Counted from the first letter of the stretch, positions 40,996 through 50,200 are shown. The stretch is 64,000 nucleotides of DNA from Solimonas sp040754295 (GCA_040754295.1 JBFMCQ010000004.1:30596-94595), one strand, 5' to 3'. Notes: a model not told the origin generated them from the letters alone. Translations and numbers: made by a program.

Positions 40996-43098
40996 TCAAT
41001 CTCCGTCGCTGGTCGCTGCCAGCGCCACGGGGAACACGGCGGGACACCCTGCCTGCCTCAACAGGATGGCCGCCACGGTCAATGTCCAGGCCGAATCGAC
41101 CATATCGTCCACCAGCAGAACAGGCCCGGCGGGCAACGGCGTATCGATACCGAACACGCCGTCCAGGTTGTTGCACTGGTGGTATCGGTTCTGCTGAAGC
41201 TTCTGCTGTTGATTGTCGCGCAGCTTGGAAATCGCCGGAAGAAACGGCAGGCCCAGCCTCCCAGCCAAGCGGCGACTGAAATCCGGAACCAGCTTGGGGT
41301 GATTGCGCGACGGGATGCACGTCACCCAGGCCGGAGCCGGCTCTGGCTGCCAGCGCATCTGGATCATCTCCGCCATTGCCTCCACCAGATCATCGCCGAA
41401 GTGACCAGCATGCTTGCCCGCCTCCACCACCTTGCCCCACCCCGAATCGGCCCAGCGCGATAGTACGCGCCCCGTTTCCGCACGCAGATTCTGCGGGATG
41501 TTGCTGAAGTCGAATCCGTAGCGACGAAAAGCCCCGGCAGCAATCTGCTTCTTGCACTCCAGCGGGAATTCCGAATGTCGCAGGAACCGCGCAGCCTTCA
41601 CGCCAAGCGCGCGCGGAAATGCTTCGGCCAAAACTGGCCTGCCCAGGCAAGAAGCGCATTTTCCGCAGGGCGCAGGCGCCGGATCATCCAGTGCACGGGC
41701 CAGGAACTCCATCTTGCAGGACGCGGTCGCAACGTAGTCCTGCATTTCCTGCCACTCGTGCTCGCGGATACCCGTCAGGCGTCGGATGTTCTCTGCATCC
41801 AGGCGATATGGCACCGGCGTGCGCATCCAGCGCCCGTCTTGCTTGATGATCGGCGCAGGATTCTCCACCGACAGATACTTCAACGCCTGCCCGATCTGAC
41901 CATTGCGGGCATTGAGTCGCCGCTCCAACTCTCGTTCGCTCAAGCCATCCGAATCCTCGAGAGCCTCCAGCAGCGCCGAAACCAGCCAATCGCTCGGGAA
42001 AGCACTCCGGCGGAAAAACTCGTGTATGCGCTCGTCTTCATCGCCAGCGAGCAGAATACCGACTGCGCTGTCGATGCCGCGGCCTGCACGGCCCACCTGC
42101 TGGTAATAGCCGACGATCGAGCCCGGCAATTGGTAGTGAATGACAAAGCTCAGATCCGGCTTGTCATAACCCATGCCCAGTGCCGTAGTGGCCACCAGCG
42201 CTTTCAACTGATTGCGCTGCAAACGGTCTTCCAGATGCTCCCGCCAAGTATGGGTGTCTTCGCCATCCGGGCCGGTGGCTCCACTAAAATAGGCTTCCGC
42301 CGATATGTCGTTCTCGGTGAGCCAACGCGCCACCTGCCCGGCGTCGCGCTGGGTCAGCACATAGACGATCCCCGATCCAGGCAACTGCGGAATATGGTGG
42401 GCCAGCCATGCAAGGCGGGCCGCCTGGTCACGAAGCCGAGTCGTTTGCAATGCAAGCGACTCGCGCATTAGCGAACCACGCAGTACTCGAAGATTCCCGA
42501 GTTGAGCGACGATATCGTTGACGACCCGGTCATTGGCAGTCGCGGTGGTCCCCAGAATCGGGAGGTTCTGCGGCATGCGCTGAAGCACGTTGACCAGACG
42601 CCGGTAGTCTGGGCGGAAGTCATGACCCCAGTCGGAAATGCAGTGCGCCTCGTCCACCACGAAAAGGCCCAGATTCTGGGCGATGGGGAGCAGTACTTCC
42701 TCGCTGAACCTGTCATTGGCGAAGCGCTCCGGCGAAACCAGCAGCACATCCACCTGATTGGCCAACACCTCCTGGATCACCAAAGGCCACTCGTCGGCAT
42801 TGGAAGAGTTGATGGTTGAGGCCCGCACGCCAAGCCGCTGCGCCGCCTCGATCTGATTACGCATCAGCGCCAGCAACGGCGAAACGATGATGGTCGGACC
42901 GGCGCCCGCATCGCGCAGCAGGCGCGTGGCGATGAAATAGACCAAGGACTTGCCCCAGCCCGTACGCTGCACCACCAGCAACCTCTGCCGGTGGCTAACC
43001 AAAGTCTCGATCGCCTCCCACTGTCCTTGACGAAAACGAGCTTGCGGCTGGGCAAGCGCACGCTGAAGATAGACTTCTGCCTGATCACGTGTGGCCAT
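40996..43098 (-). CDS. RecQ-type helicase fused to a phosphoribosyltransferase domain
   Basis: A 700-aa protein. Helicase motifs: Walker A RTGWGKS (K50), VDEAHCISDWGHDFRPDY (about 147), and the QVGRAGRG motif VI, with a cysteine zinc element at about 469-485 (CGKCASCLG). No HRDC domain follows. Residues about 600-700 form a PRTase-like domain: the PRPP loop reads VLLVDDMVDSAWTLT (near 656), so the usual T-T-G of this loop is changed to D-S-A. A good AAGGTGGAG site precedes the ATG at 43098. First gene of the tightly spaced helicase cluster; the start lies 9 nt after an AbiEii remnant. Confidence 0.88.
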   Translation of the reverse strand: MATRDQAEVYLQRALAQPQARFRQGQWEAIETLVSHRQRLLVVQRTGWGKSLVYFIATRLLRDAGAGPTIIVSPLLALMRNQIEAAQRLGVRASTINSSNADEWPLVIQEVLANQVDVLLVSPERFANDRFSEEVLLPIAQNLGLFVVDEAHCISDWGHDFRPDYRRLVNVLQRMPQNLPILGTTATANDRVVNDIVAQLGNLRVLRGSLMRESLALQTTRLRDQAARLAWLAHHIPQLPGSGIVYVLTQRDAGQVARWLTENDISAEAYFSGATGPDGEDTHTWREHLEDRLQRNQLKALVATTALGMGYDKPDLSFVIHYQLPGSIVGYYQQVGRAGRGIDSAVGILLAGDEDERIHEFFRRSAFPSDWLVSALLEALEDSDGLSERELERRLNARNGQIGQALKYLSVENPAPIIKQDGRWMRTPVPYRLDAENIRRLTGIREHEWQEMQDYVATASCKMEFLARALDDPAPAPCGKCASCLGRPVLAEAFPRALGVKAARFLRHSEFPLECKKQIAAGAFRRYGFDFSNIPQNLRAETGRVLSRWADSGWGKVVEAGKHAGHFGDDLVEAMAEMIQMRWQPEPAPAWVTCIPSRNHPKLVPDFSRRLAGRLGLPFLPAISKLRDNQQQKLQQNRYHQCNNLDGVFGIDTPLPAGPVLLVDDMVDSAWTLTVAAILLRQAGCPAVFPVALAATSDGD

Positions 43099-43107
43099 GC
43101 TCCACCT

Positions 43108-43233
43108 TTATGGTCGGCCATGCTCTGATTGTCCGGAAACTACCGGGCAACTGCTTGAACTCCCCTCGCGCCCTCGCGCCAGGTTCAGCCGCTGGCGCAC
43201 CGACACCGGCACATTGCGTAGCTTCTCGGCCAT
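43108..43233 (-). pseudogene. Truncated AbiEii toxin
   Basis: The frame begins at the AbiEi stop (TAATG overlap) and reads MAEKLRNVPVSVRQRLNLAR, the standard start of AbiEii nucleotidyltransferase toxins, with one residue missing near position 17. From about codon 21 the sequence is unrelated and stops at 43108, 9 nt before the recQ start. The catalytic GS/DxD region is lost, so no toxin is made. Confidence 0.75.
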
Positions 43234-43841
43234 TACGCGACCAGCGCCTCCATGTACGGCCGCATCACGTTCTGCATGCGACACAACTGCGCCATGCGGT
43301 ACAGCTCTTCCATCGTGAAGCGCCGCTCGCGCCAGCCCTCGCGCAGCGCCTCGAGCGCGACGTCGAGCCCGACACGGTTGCGGAACTTGAAGCAGTCCGC
43401 AACCGTCTTCGCCACCGAGTACACACGCACTTCGCCGGTAGGGCGCCGGTGCGTCTCGATGCCCGCAGAATACGCGGCGCCGGAGACGTACACCGCCCTG
43501 ATCGGCGGATAACCCTTGCCCGGCGCGCGGCTGCCCGCCGGCAGCGCGAGCCAAACATCCCAGGGCGCCTGCGTGGTGATCTCGTGAAACGCCAGCGCCG
43601 AAAGCAGACACAGCACGCCCTTGGGATAACGCCGCAGCGCCAGCCCCCAGGTGTCGCTGGCGAGCCGATCACTTGCGGGCGCGTAAACGCCCCGGCGCAG
43701 GCGCATGATCCGGCCGCCTTGCTCAAGCTGCCGCAGTGCCCGGAACAACGTGGGCCGCGACAGACCGAGAGCGCCGAGCGTCTGTACGTCGGCGACACCC
43801 TCGCGCTTCAGCACCCTGGTAATGGCCTGGGTCGGCTCCAT
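43233..43841 (-). CDS. AbiEi-type antitoxin/transcriptional regulator
   Basis: A 202-aa antitoxin of type IV AbiE systems. Residues 1-75 are a winged helix (AITRVLKREGVADVQTLGA, then LSRPTLFRALRQLEQGGRI and LRRGVYAP). The rest is the AbiEi C-terminal domain (HEITTQAPWDVWLALPAGSR, PIRAVYVSG, VYSVAKTVADCFKFRNRVG, ALREGWRERRFTMEELYR). The ATG at 43841 matches the family N-terminus. The partner toxin is cut to about 20 codons. AbiEi proteins repress their own promoter; a perfect 13-bp palindrome lies 5 nt upstream of the start. Confidence 0.85.
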   Translation of the reverse strand: MEPTQAITRVLKREGVADVQTLGALGLSRPTLFRALRQLEQGGRIMRLRRGVYAPASDRLASDTWGLALRRYPKGVLCLLSALAFHEITTQAPWDVWLALPAGSRAPGKGYPPIRAVYVSGAAYSAGIETHRRPTGEVRVYSVAKTVADCFKFRNRVGLDVALEALREGWRERRFTMEELYRMAQLCRMQNVMRPYMEALVA

Positions 43842-43846
43842 TGAAC

Positions 43847-43859
43847 CTAACGCCGTTAG
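43847..43859. promoter_or_regulatory. AbiEi operator candidate
   Basis: CTAACG-C-CGTTAG is a perfect palindrome located 5-17 nt upstream of the abiEi start, where a self-repressor would be expected to bind. Confidence 0.55.
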
Positions 43860-43878
43860 TTGTATGGAAGTAACGACG

Positions 43879-43907
43879 ATGTTCTCACCCGATTCCTGCC
43901 CATGCAA
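43879..43907 (-). promoter_or_regulatory. Candidate abiEi promoter
   Basis: On the minus strand TTGCAT (43907-43902) and GAACAT (43884-43879) are 17 nt apart. With the toxin gene broken, this promoter may now also read into the recQ cluster, because no terminator is visible between abiEi and recQ. Confidence 0.4.
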
Positions 43908-44033
43908 GTCGTGGACTGTTGTCGATACGGCCTTGATCGAAAAAGGGCGGCAGTGAGCCAGGCCGGTCTGGTGCTGCGCACCTCTCGGGCGCTGTACCGC
44001 GCAACTGCAATGCACTTGCCGCCGACGATCTCG

Positions 44034-44061
44034 TTGCAACGTCATACGGCTGCATTACACT
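44034..44061 (+). promoter_or_regulatory. Candidate relB-parE promoter
   Basis: TTGCAA (44034-44039) and TACACT (44056-44061) are separated by 16 nt, 31 nt before the antitoxin start. They fit a sigma-70 promoter for the plus-strand toxin-antitoxin pair. Confidence 0.5.
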
Positions 44062-44092
44062 GAGAATCTGATCACTCGCAGAGGCTCGCCCC

Positions 44093-44413
44093 ATGTCCGC
44101 CACCGCTCTGGTTCAGACCCGAATCGACCCCGCACTGAAGGACCGTGCCGCTGAGGTCCTGGAGGGTATGGGGCTGACCGTTTCGGACGCCGTGCGCATC
44201 CTGCTTACACGAATCGCCAAGGAAGGCGCGTTGCCCTTCCCGCTCGCAGTCGATCCCGCCGCACATGACGCGTGGTTCCGCGCCAAGGTCCAGGAGGCGT
44301 TGGACGACCTGCGCCCGGCTGTGCCTCACGCCGAAGTCGAGAAACGCTTCGCCAAGCGACGCGCCGCTGCATCGCGCAAGGCGTCGCGACGCGGCTCCGG
44401 GGCTGACGTGTGA
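44093..44413 (+). CDS. RelB/DinJ-family antitoxin
   Basis: A 106-aa antitoxin. Residues 1-50 form a ribbon-helix-helix dimerisation and DNA-binding domain (LVQTRIDPALKDRAAEVLE, GLTVSDAVRILLTRIAKEG). The remainder (ALPFPLAVDPAAHDAWFRAK onward) is the flexible toxin-binding arm with a basic tail. It overlaps the toxin gene by 4 nt (GTGA), the usual antitoxin-first coupling. It should neutralise the ParE-type toxin and repress the pair. Confidence 0.9.
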   Translation: MSATALVQTRIDPALKDRAAEVLEGMGLTVSDAVRILLTRIAKEGALPFPLAVDPAAHDAWFRAKVQEALDDLRPAVPHAEVEKRFAKRRAAASRKASRRGSGADV

Positions 44414-44700
44414 GGTTGGAGTGGTCCGCTCTTGCAATCGCGGACCGCGAGGAAGTCTTCGACTACATTGCGGCGGAGAATCCGGCTGCGGCGGTCAAGC
44501 TCGACGAACGGATCAGTGAACGAGTGCAGGACCTCGTCCAGTTTCCGGCGTCTGGCCGTATGGGGCGGGTAGCCGGCACGCGCGAGCTGGTCATCGCCGG
44601 CACGCCGTACATCGCGGCTTATCGAATCGTTGGCAACGTCGTCCGGGTTCTGCGCGTGTTGCACGGGGCGCAAATGTGGCCGGGGCGGCTGCCCGAGTAG
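44410..44700 (+). CDS. ParE/RelE-family toxin
   Basis: A 96-aa toxin of the RelE/ParE superfamily, starting with the GTG at 44410. Signatures: WSALAIADREEVFDYIAAEN, FPASGRMGRVAGTRELVI, then YIAAYRIVGNVVRVLRVLHG. The charged AAYRI/VLRVLHGAQ strand pair is typical of the ParE branch (gyrase inhibition) and of mRNA-cleaving RelE relatives; the sequence does not decide between them. Together with RelB it is the only plus-strand pair inside the island and is convergent with the RloA-like scrap. Confidence 0.88.
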   Translation: MRLEWSALAIADREEVFDYIAAENPAAAVKLDERISERVQDLVQFPASGRMGRVAGTRELVIAGTPYIAAYRIVGNVVRVLRVLHGAQMWPGRLPE

Positions 44701-44786
44701 GCGGCACGTGGCGCCCGGCGCCGTTCCTTGGCGAGCTGCCGAACTGCCGGCGCCTGGGATGGTTCTCGCGCACACGGTCCGTCCGT

Positions 44787-44954
44787 TCAGAAGCGGAATT
44801 CGGAAAGAAACGGGAGCGCCCCATAGCGCCCCATCAGATACCCGCGCTCCAGGGCCTCGTTCTTCCGGGGGCTGAAGTCGGTGAGCGGATACACCACGCT
44901 TTCCTGCTCGCGCGGGGGCTTCTCCACGAACCAGACCTGGTCGCGCCGCAGCAT
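44787..44954 (-). pseudogene. C-terminal remnant of a RloA-like AAA ATPase
   Basis: A 55-codon frame, below usual annotation cut-offs, starts 2 nt after the KAP gene stop. It encodes LRRDQVWFVEK, then VVYPLTDFSPRKNEALERG and YLMGRYGALPFL, which is the conserved C-terminal end of AAA_15/RloA-type ATPases (partners of RloB). The Walker and ABC signature parts are absent. I infer a deletion that joined the KAP gene to the last codons of a former rloA-like gene. The fragment may still be translated by coupling. Confidence 0.7.
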
Positions 44955-44956
44955 GC

Positions 44957-47203
44957 TCAATCATCCTGACCGAGCGCAATCGCGTTGATTAAATCCGCCA
45001 CGCGCCTCGCCTTGTCCAAGTCTTCCGAGCCAGCGGCCAGCCGCTTCAGCCGGCTTTCCACCTCGTCGAAGTTCAAGAGCCAGTCAAGTTCCGACTTCCT
45101 GAGCGGGTATGAGACCGCGCCGTTTACCGCACGCCAGCTGCGCATGCTTTCGAGCATTACGAGAAAGTCGCTATCGTCGCGTGACAACTCAGCGATCTTT
45201 CCGCGAATCTCGTCTTCCGAACCTGGGCGCGACTGATGCCATGCGTAGAACGTCGCGTGCACATTTGGTGTCCGCTTCATGACTTCCGGCGTCATCGCGC
45301 GATAGCGCGCCAACAACGCATCGGACACAACTTCATATTCGCCTGCAGATAGCAGCCATTCCTTCTCCGGCTGCGGCTTATCGCCGTATACGCCGTGCGC
45401 GAAAACTTCGCCGCGAAACAAGTCGGTCAACCAGCCGAGCGAATCCGCGTTCGCAAACAACTCACGGACCAGTTCCGAGCGCTGGTCTGAATTGAGGACC
45501 TGCAATCCGGCTTTCAGTACGCGCCCGGCGTCGTTCCAGATCCAGTAGCGTCCCCAATCTCCCTTGCCGATCGTCAGTGCAGCGTCGTCCATGCCGTGGG
45601 CGATGGCCTGCATCAGGCCCCGCACGACATGCGGCTCGAACTGATCCATCGCCTTGCCTTGCAGCCGATCAAGAATCGCTGAGGCCATGACGCCGCCGGG
45701 CGACCGCACCGTTCGCGCCAAGCTCCGGAACAACTCAGCGGCTTCTCCCGGCGCGGTTTCCGCCTTCTCGATGAATGACTGGAACTGCACGTCCGTGACG
45801 GCGCCTTTGGGGGCGGTCAGCGCGAAGTAGTACCGATAGTGCTGCGGACTTCCGAGCCTGCGAGCCGCCACCGCTTGGGCAACCTCGTGCGTTGAAAGAT
45901 TGTAGACCTTGTCTGTCTCGATCCCAGGCAAATACTCGCTCAAATCGTAAAAGCGCGTGTTTGTGTCATGAGCCTCCCACTTGTCCTCGCCTTCGAGGAT
46001 GTCCTTGAGGCGCGCGAAATCGGCGTCCCTGCCTCCGGACGCAACTTGCGCGCCCTGCGAAAGGGCTGCGACGCTGACCATATAGCTCTCGATCCACTGA
46101 TGTAGCGCGGTGCAGCGGATCCGGATCAGTTGCAGCCACACCATGTCGGCCAGGTCGATCTGTTCCAGTACGGGCGTGGCGTGAAAGCGAAGCGCGTTCA
46201 CCGTGCGCACGACGTCGCGCGGTGTGCGCAAGGTACGCCCGCCCTCGCTGTCAATGACGCTGGCCAGGCGATCGCGAAGCCGGCGCGTGGCGGGCTCATC
46301 GTTGGCAAGCAGGTTCGGATATAGCGATGTGACCTCTTGCCGGAACATGCTCCGAAGATCGAAGGCTTCAGGACTGGGGATCGAGTAAGTGACCTGCACG
46401 ATCTTCTCGAGGAAGGCCGCGCCATCTTCAATCTTGAGCGCGGCCGCCAGATTGCGCGCAACAATCGCCCGCGAATAGCAGAGCACATAGATGACATTTG
46501 GAAAGTCGGCGACTGCACGAACCAGTCGGAGCACCTCACAGGCCTCCGCGGGCTCCAGCCGATCCAGATCGTCGATGAACACGACGATCTTCTTTGTCAG
46601 AAACCTGAGTTCGGAGTCGAGCTGCGCCTTGTCCGAGTCCAGCGATGCCCCCGCGGCCCACTTGTTCAGCTCACCGGCTCCGGATTCCAGTACGCGGCTC
46701 GCGTTTCCCGCCCAGGGGGTTCCAAACGCCTCGGCGACTTTCGCCGCCGCAATCAGCCGCGACGAGTATTTCCCAAGGAGTTCGCCAATCCGCTTGCGTC
46801 GCGCCTCGCGTTCACCGACGCGCTTGTTCTTCCGCCACCCGAAAATCCCCCGCTCTACTGCGCTGCCTGCTTCGTCTGGCTTTACCTCGATGCGAAGCGC
46901 TGCTTTCGCGATTTCCAAAAACATTTCCTTGAGCAGTCCATGCCGTGAACCGATGAGCCAAGGAAGAAAGCGCACGACCTGCGGTGCGTTGCCGCCTGCG
47001 GCAAGCGCTTCCGCGAGCAGATTGATGAAGCTGGACTTGCCGGAACCCCATTCGCCTTCGATACCGACGACGAAGCCGTCCGGTGGAGCGGCTTCGACGA
47101 TTGCCGACGCGACATGCCGCGCGGCACTCGCGAACCCAAGCGCATCCTCTGACGCCTTCTGAATCGGACGGTCGCCGTCGAGGGGCTGTGGCGTTTCACC
47201 CAT
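44957..47203 (-). CDS. KAP-family P-loop NTPase
   Basis: A 748-aa NTPase. Walker A GEWGSGKSS (K56) is preceded by FVVGIEG. Walker B is VVFIDDLDRLEP (about 206-217), the typical KAP signature, followed by VIYVLCYSRAIVARNL. The C-terminal 400 residues are an unassigned helical region. Unlike many KAP proteins, no clear transmembrane insert is seen between Walker A and B, so it is probably cytosolic. Third gene of the SNF2-methyltransferase operon, overlapping the methyltransferase gene by 8 nt. KAP NTPases recur in phage defence loci. The composition looks lower in GC than the flanking core genes. Confidence 0.88.
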   Translation of the reverse strand: MGETPQPLDGDRPIQKASEDALGFASAARHVASAIVEAAPPDGFVVGIEGEWGSGKSSFINLLAEALAAGGNAPQVVRFLPWLIGSRHGLLKEMFLEIAKAALRIEVKPDEAGSAVERGIFGWRKNKRVGEREARRKRIGELLGKYSSRLIAAAKVAEAFGTPWAGNASRVLESGAGELNKWAAGASLDSDKAQLDSELRFLTKKIVVFIDDLDRLEPAEACEVLRLVRAVADFPNVIYVLCYSRAIVARNLAAALKIEDGAAFLEKIVQVTYSIPSPEAFDLRSMFRQEVTSLYPNLLANDEPATRRLRDRLASVIDSEGGRTLRTPRDVVRTVNALRFHATPVLEQIDLADMVWLQLIRIRCTALHQWIESYMVSVAALSQGAQVASGGRDADFARLKDILEGEDKWEAHDTNTRFYDLSEYLPGIETDKVYNLSTHEVAQAVAARRLGSPQHYRYYFALTAPKGAVTDVQFQSFIEKAETAPGEAAELFRSLARTVRSPGGVMASAILDRLQGKAMDQFEPHVVRGLMQAIAHGMDDAALTIGKGDWGRYWIWNDAGRVLKAGLQVLNSDQRSELVRELFANADSLGWLTDLFRGEVFAHGVYGDKPQPEKEWLLSAGEYEVVSDALLARYRAMTPEVMKRTPNVHATFYAWHQSRPGSEDEIRGKIAELSRDDSDFLVMLESMRSWRAVNGAVSYPLRKSELDWLLNFDEVESRLKRLAAGSEDLDKARRVADLINAIALGQDD

Positions 47204-50200
47204 GAGCGAGCGACTCGAAATGCGCCCAGGCGACGCGGTAGTCGGCTTCGCGGTCGGCGGGGGTGAAGGGGGCGTGGTATTCGATGATGCGCTCGACGGG
47301 GCCGCCGGGGAGGGTGTCGTCGGTGACGGGGCGGCGGATGACGGTGCCGGCGGCCAGCTCGCGGACGTCTTCCCAGCCGAGGCGCTTGCGTTGGCTGCGG
47401 CCGCTTGCGTGCTCCAGGGTACATTCGCGCTCGCGGGGGCCGGCTTTGCGCGGCAGGCCGACGCCGACCAGGCCTTTGCTGGCGGTGAAGACGATGCGGC
47501 CTTTGGCGTCGTACCAGGTGTCGCGCTCGTACTGGCGCATGACGGGGAACTGGACGCGGTAGATCGTCAGCAGCTCGTCCAGGGTCAGGCCGAGCGCCTG
47601 GGCGGCGAGGACGTCGATCTCCACCAGCGCCTGGCGGCGGGCGTAGTCGCTGCGCAGTGCGCAGTGGCGCTGCCACTGGGGCGTGAGTGTGGCGAAGAAG
47701 TCGGCCGGCAGGCGCGGATCGTTACTCGACCAGCGATCCCGCGCGAACTCGGGCTGCCAGCATTTGGACCAGAGGTCGGCGTAGTGGGTGGTGAGGCAGT
47801 TGAGCACCAGCACGCGTGCCGTGAGCATGTCGTTGCCATTGAGCTGGGGCAACTTCTCCAGCAACCCATAGACGTCGGCTCGTCCTGTTGTCTTGACGAA
47901 GCAATCGGCGATGAGCGAAGTAAAAAACCCTGTTGATGTGAGCAGCACATCCACACCGCGCAAAGCAACACCTTGCGCGGTGTGGATGTGAGCGGTCCCC
48001 GGCGGAATCAAGCCACCGATCAAGGTTCTTTCGCCCGCGATGGACAGCATCCTGCGGTTGATGAAGCGGTAATACGCCGTCACCGGCTTCGCCGTCGTTT
48101 CGCCGTCCTCCACCCAGCTCACACGCGGCACGCGGCGGGCGTATTCGTCCGGTGGGCAGGCGGAGCGGTAGTTGCTGCGCGGGAGGTAGTCGTCGGGCAG
48201 GTGTTCGAGGTCGAGCGCGTCGTAGTGGCTGTTCTGCGTACAGACGGCGCGCGGGGTTTTGTTGAGCGGGTTGCCGACGAAGAAGTGCGGGCCGGAGAGC
48301 ACCAGCTCCGCCGGCGTTGCCACGAAGCCGGTCTCGCGGCGGATGGTGCCGTCGCGCTGGGCGCCGGCTTCGTGCCACATCTCCAGCGTGAAATAGTCGT
48401 CCTTGAGATCGCCGAGGCGTCTGGGCTGGCGCGCGAACTTTTCCAGCACGCTGACCAGCTCGCGGCTGTGCACGGCGGGCAGGCGCGCCTGCTCGGCGGG
48501 TGTGCCGGGCGCGTCGTAGAGCTCGGCGAAGGTGGCGAGCAGGGTCTCGTCCACCTCGATGACGCGGTGGGCGTGGCCGGCGGTGTTCCAGCCGCCCTCA
48601 ATGCGCTTGATGCCGGGCGTCGCGCCGCCGCCGGTGTGTTGGAGACTGTCGTTGACGGTAGACGGCGCGAACAGGTTGGCGATGTGGCGGAAGCGCGGTG
48701 CGTCGCGGCGCTCACCGTAGAGATTGATGCTGAACTTGGTGTTGTGGTGGACCTCCGCGAACAGCAGGTCAGTGATTTGGTTTTCGAACTGGTAATGCGC
48801 CCGCAAGCGGGAATACGCCGCCGCGCGCAGCGCGCCGCCCTTGGGATCGTCATACGGCCCTTCCGGATGCAGCAGCGCCTGCACGCCGTTGCCGATGCGC
48901 CAGACCACGGGCAGAAAGCACTTGTACAGATTGCTCTGCTGGCCGCGGAGCAAGGGGTAGTTCTGCGTGGCGTTGAGGAAGGCAGCGAGACCTTCCGTGG
49001 CCACGCACTCGTCGAGGTATTCCGCGCGTGCACCGGGCAGCGAGGCGAAGGCGGCGTCGCGCTGGTCGGCGGTTTGCTGGGCGCTGAGCTTGCGGATGGC
49101 AAAGCGCGGGTCGAAGTCCGAGAGCAGCGCCTGCTCGTTCCACTCCACCTTGATCCACGGCGGGTTGCCGAGGATGAGGTCGAAACCGCCGCGCCTGCTG
49201 AACAGGTCCGCGAACTCCAGTTCCCAGTGCATGAAGTGCTGGCGCGCGGCCACGCGCTGGGCCACCTGCAAGGGCGCGAGGCTGGCCACCAGCGCGTCGA
49301 GGTTGACGTGGCCGTGGCGGTCACGCTCGGGCGTGAAGTCCAGCCCGGTCTGCGGCAGGGTTTCCGGGAACAGGTCCTCGGCCGGCGCGGCGCTGGCCTG
49401 CGCCTCGCCGAGCAGGATGGTTTCCAGCATCTGCCACCATTGTTCGCGCGACGGCAGGCTGGCGCTTTCGGTGAGCGGCCAGAACCAGAGCGCGCACCAG
49501 GCATCCATCACCAGCTTCAGGCGCCGGTAGGGGCTGGCGTTCCTGCGGCGCTCGCTGAGCATCTCGCGCTGGTAGAGCTCGTCCTTCTGCGCGGTGCTGG
49601 TGGGCGCGCGGTTGGGCGCGGGGTCCGGCCAGACGTGCAGCTCGTCGCTGGTGGCAGCGCGCACGCGCGCGAGCTCCAGCGTGTGCTGCTGCCAGAGGGC
49701 TTCGGCGGCGGCGGAGAGCTTCTGCACGCGCGCGACTTCGTCCGCTCGCAGCGGCGCGGTGAAGGCACTACGCCAGCGCTTGCGCCTTTCGACGTGACCG
49801 GGTTCCAGCGCCTTGACGACCTTGTCGCGGCACTCGCCCATGCCGGTGGCGGGGAGCAGGAAGTGGTAGATGTCGGTGGGGGTGAAAGGCCGCCCCTCGT
49901 CCGCCCCTTCGGGGCACCTTCTCCCTGCAAGCGGGGAGAAGGAAACAACGCGCGGGACGGCGCAGCGCCAGTCGCGTTCGGGCTGGTCGGTTTCGCCACG
50001 GCCGGGGGTGAGCTGGGCGGTGCTGAAGGCTTGACGCCGCGCGCCGACCAGCGAGTTGCCGTTGACGAGCTGCATGCCGAACCAGGGCACGTGCGCGCCC
50101 GCGTAGATGGCGTTGAGCCACAGCGAGACCTCCGCCAGCTCGACCGCGACCGGGTTCAGGTCCACGCCGAACAGGTTGGTGTCGGCGATGTACATCTTGA

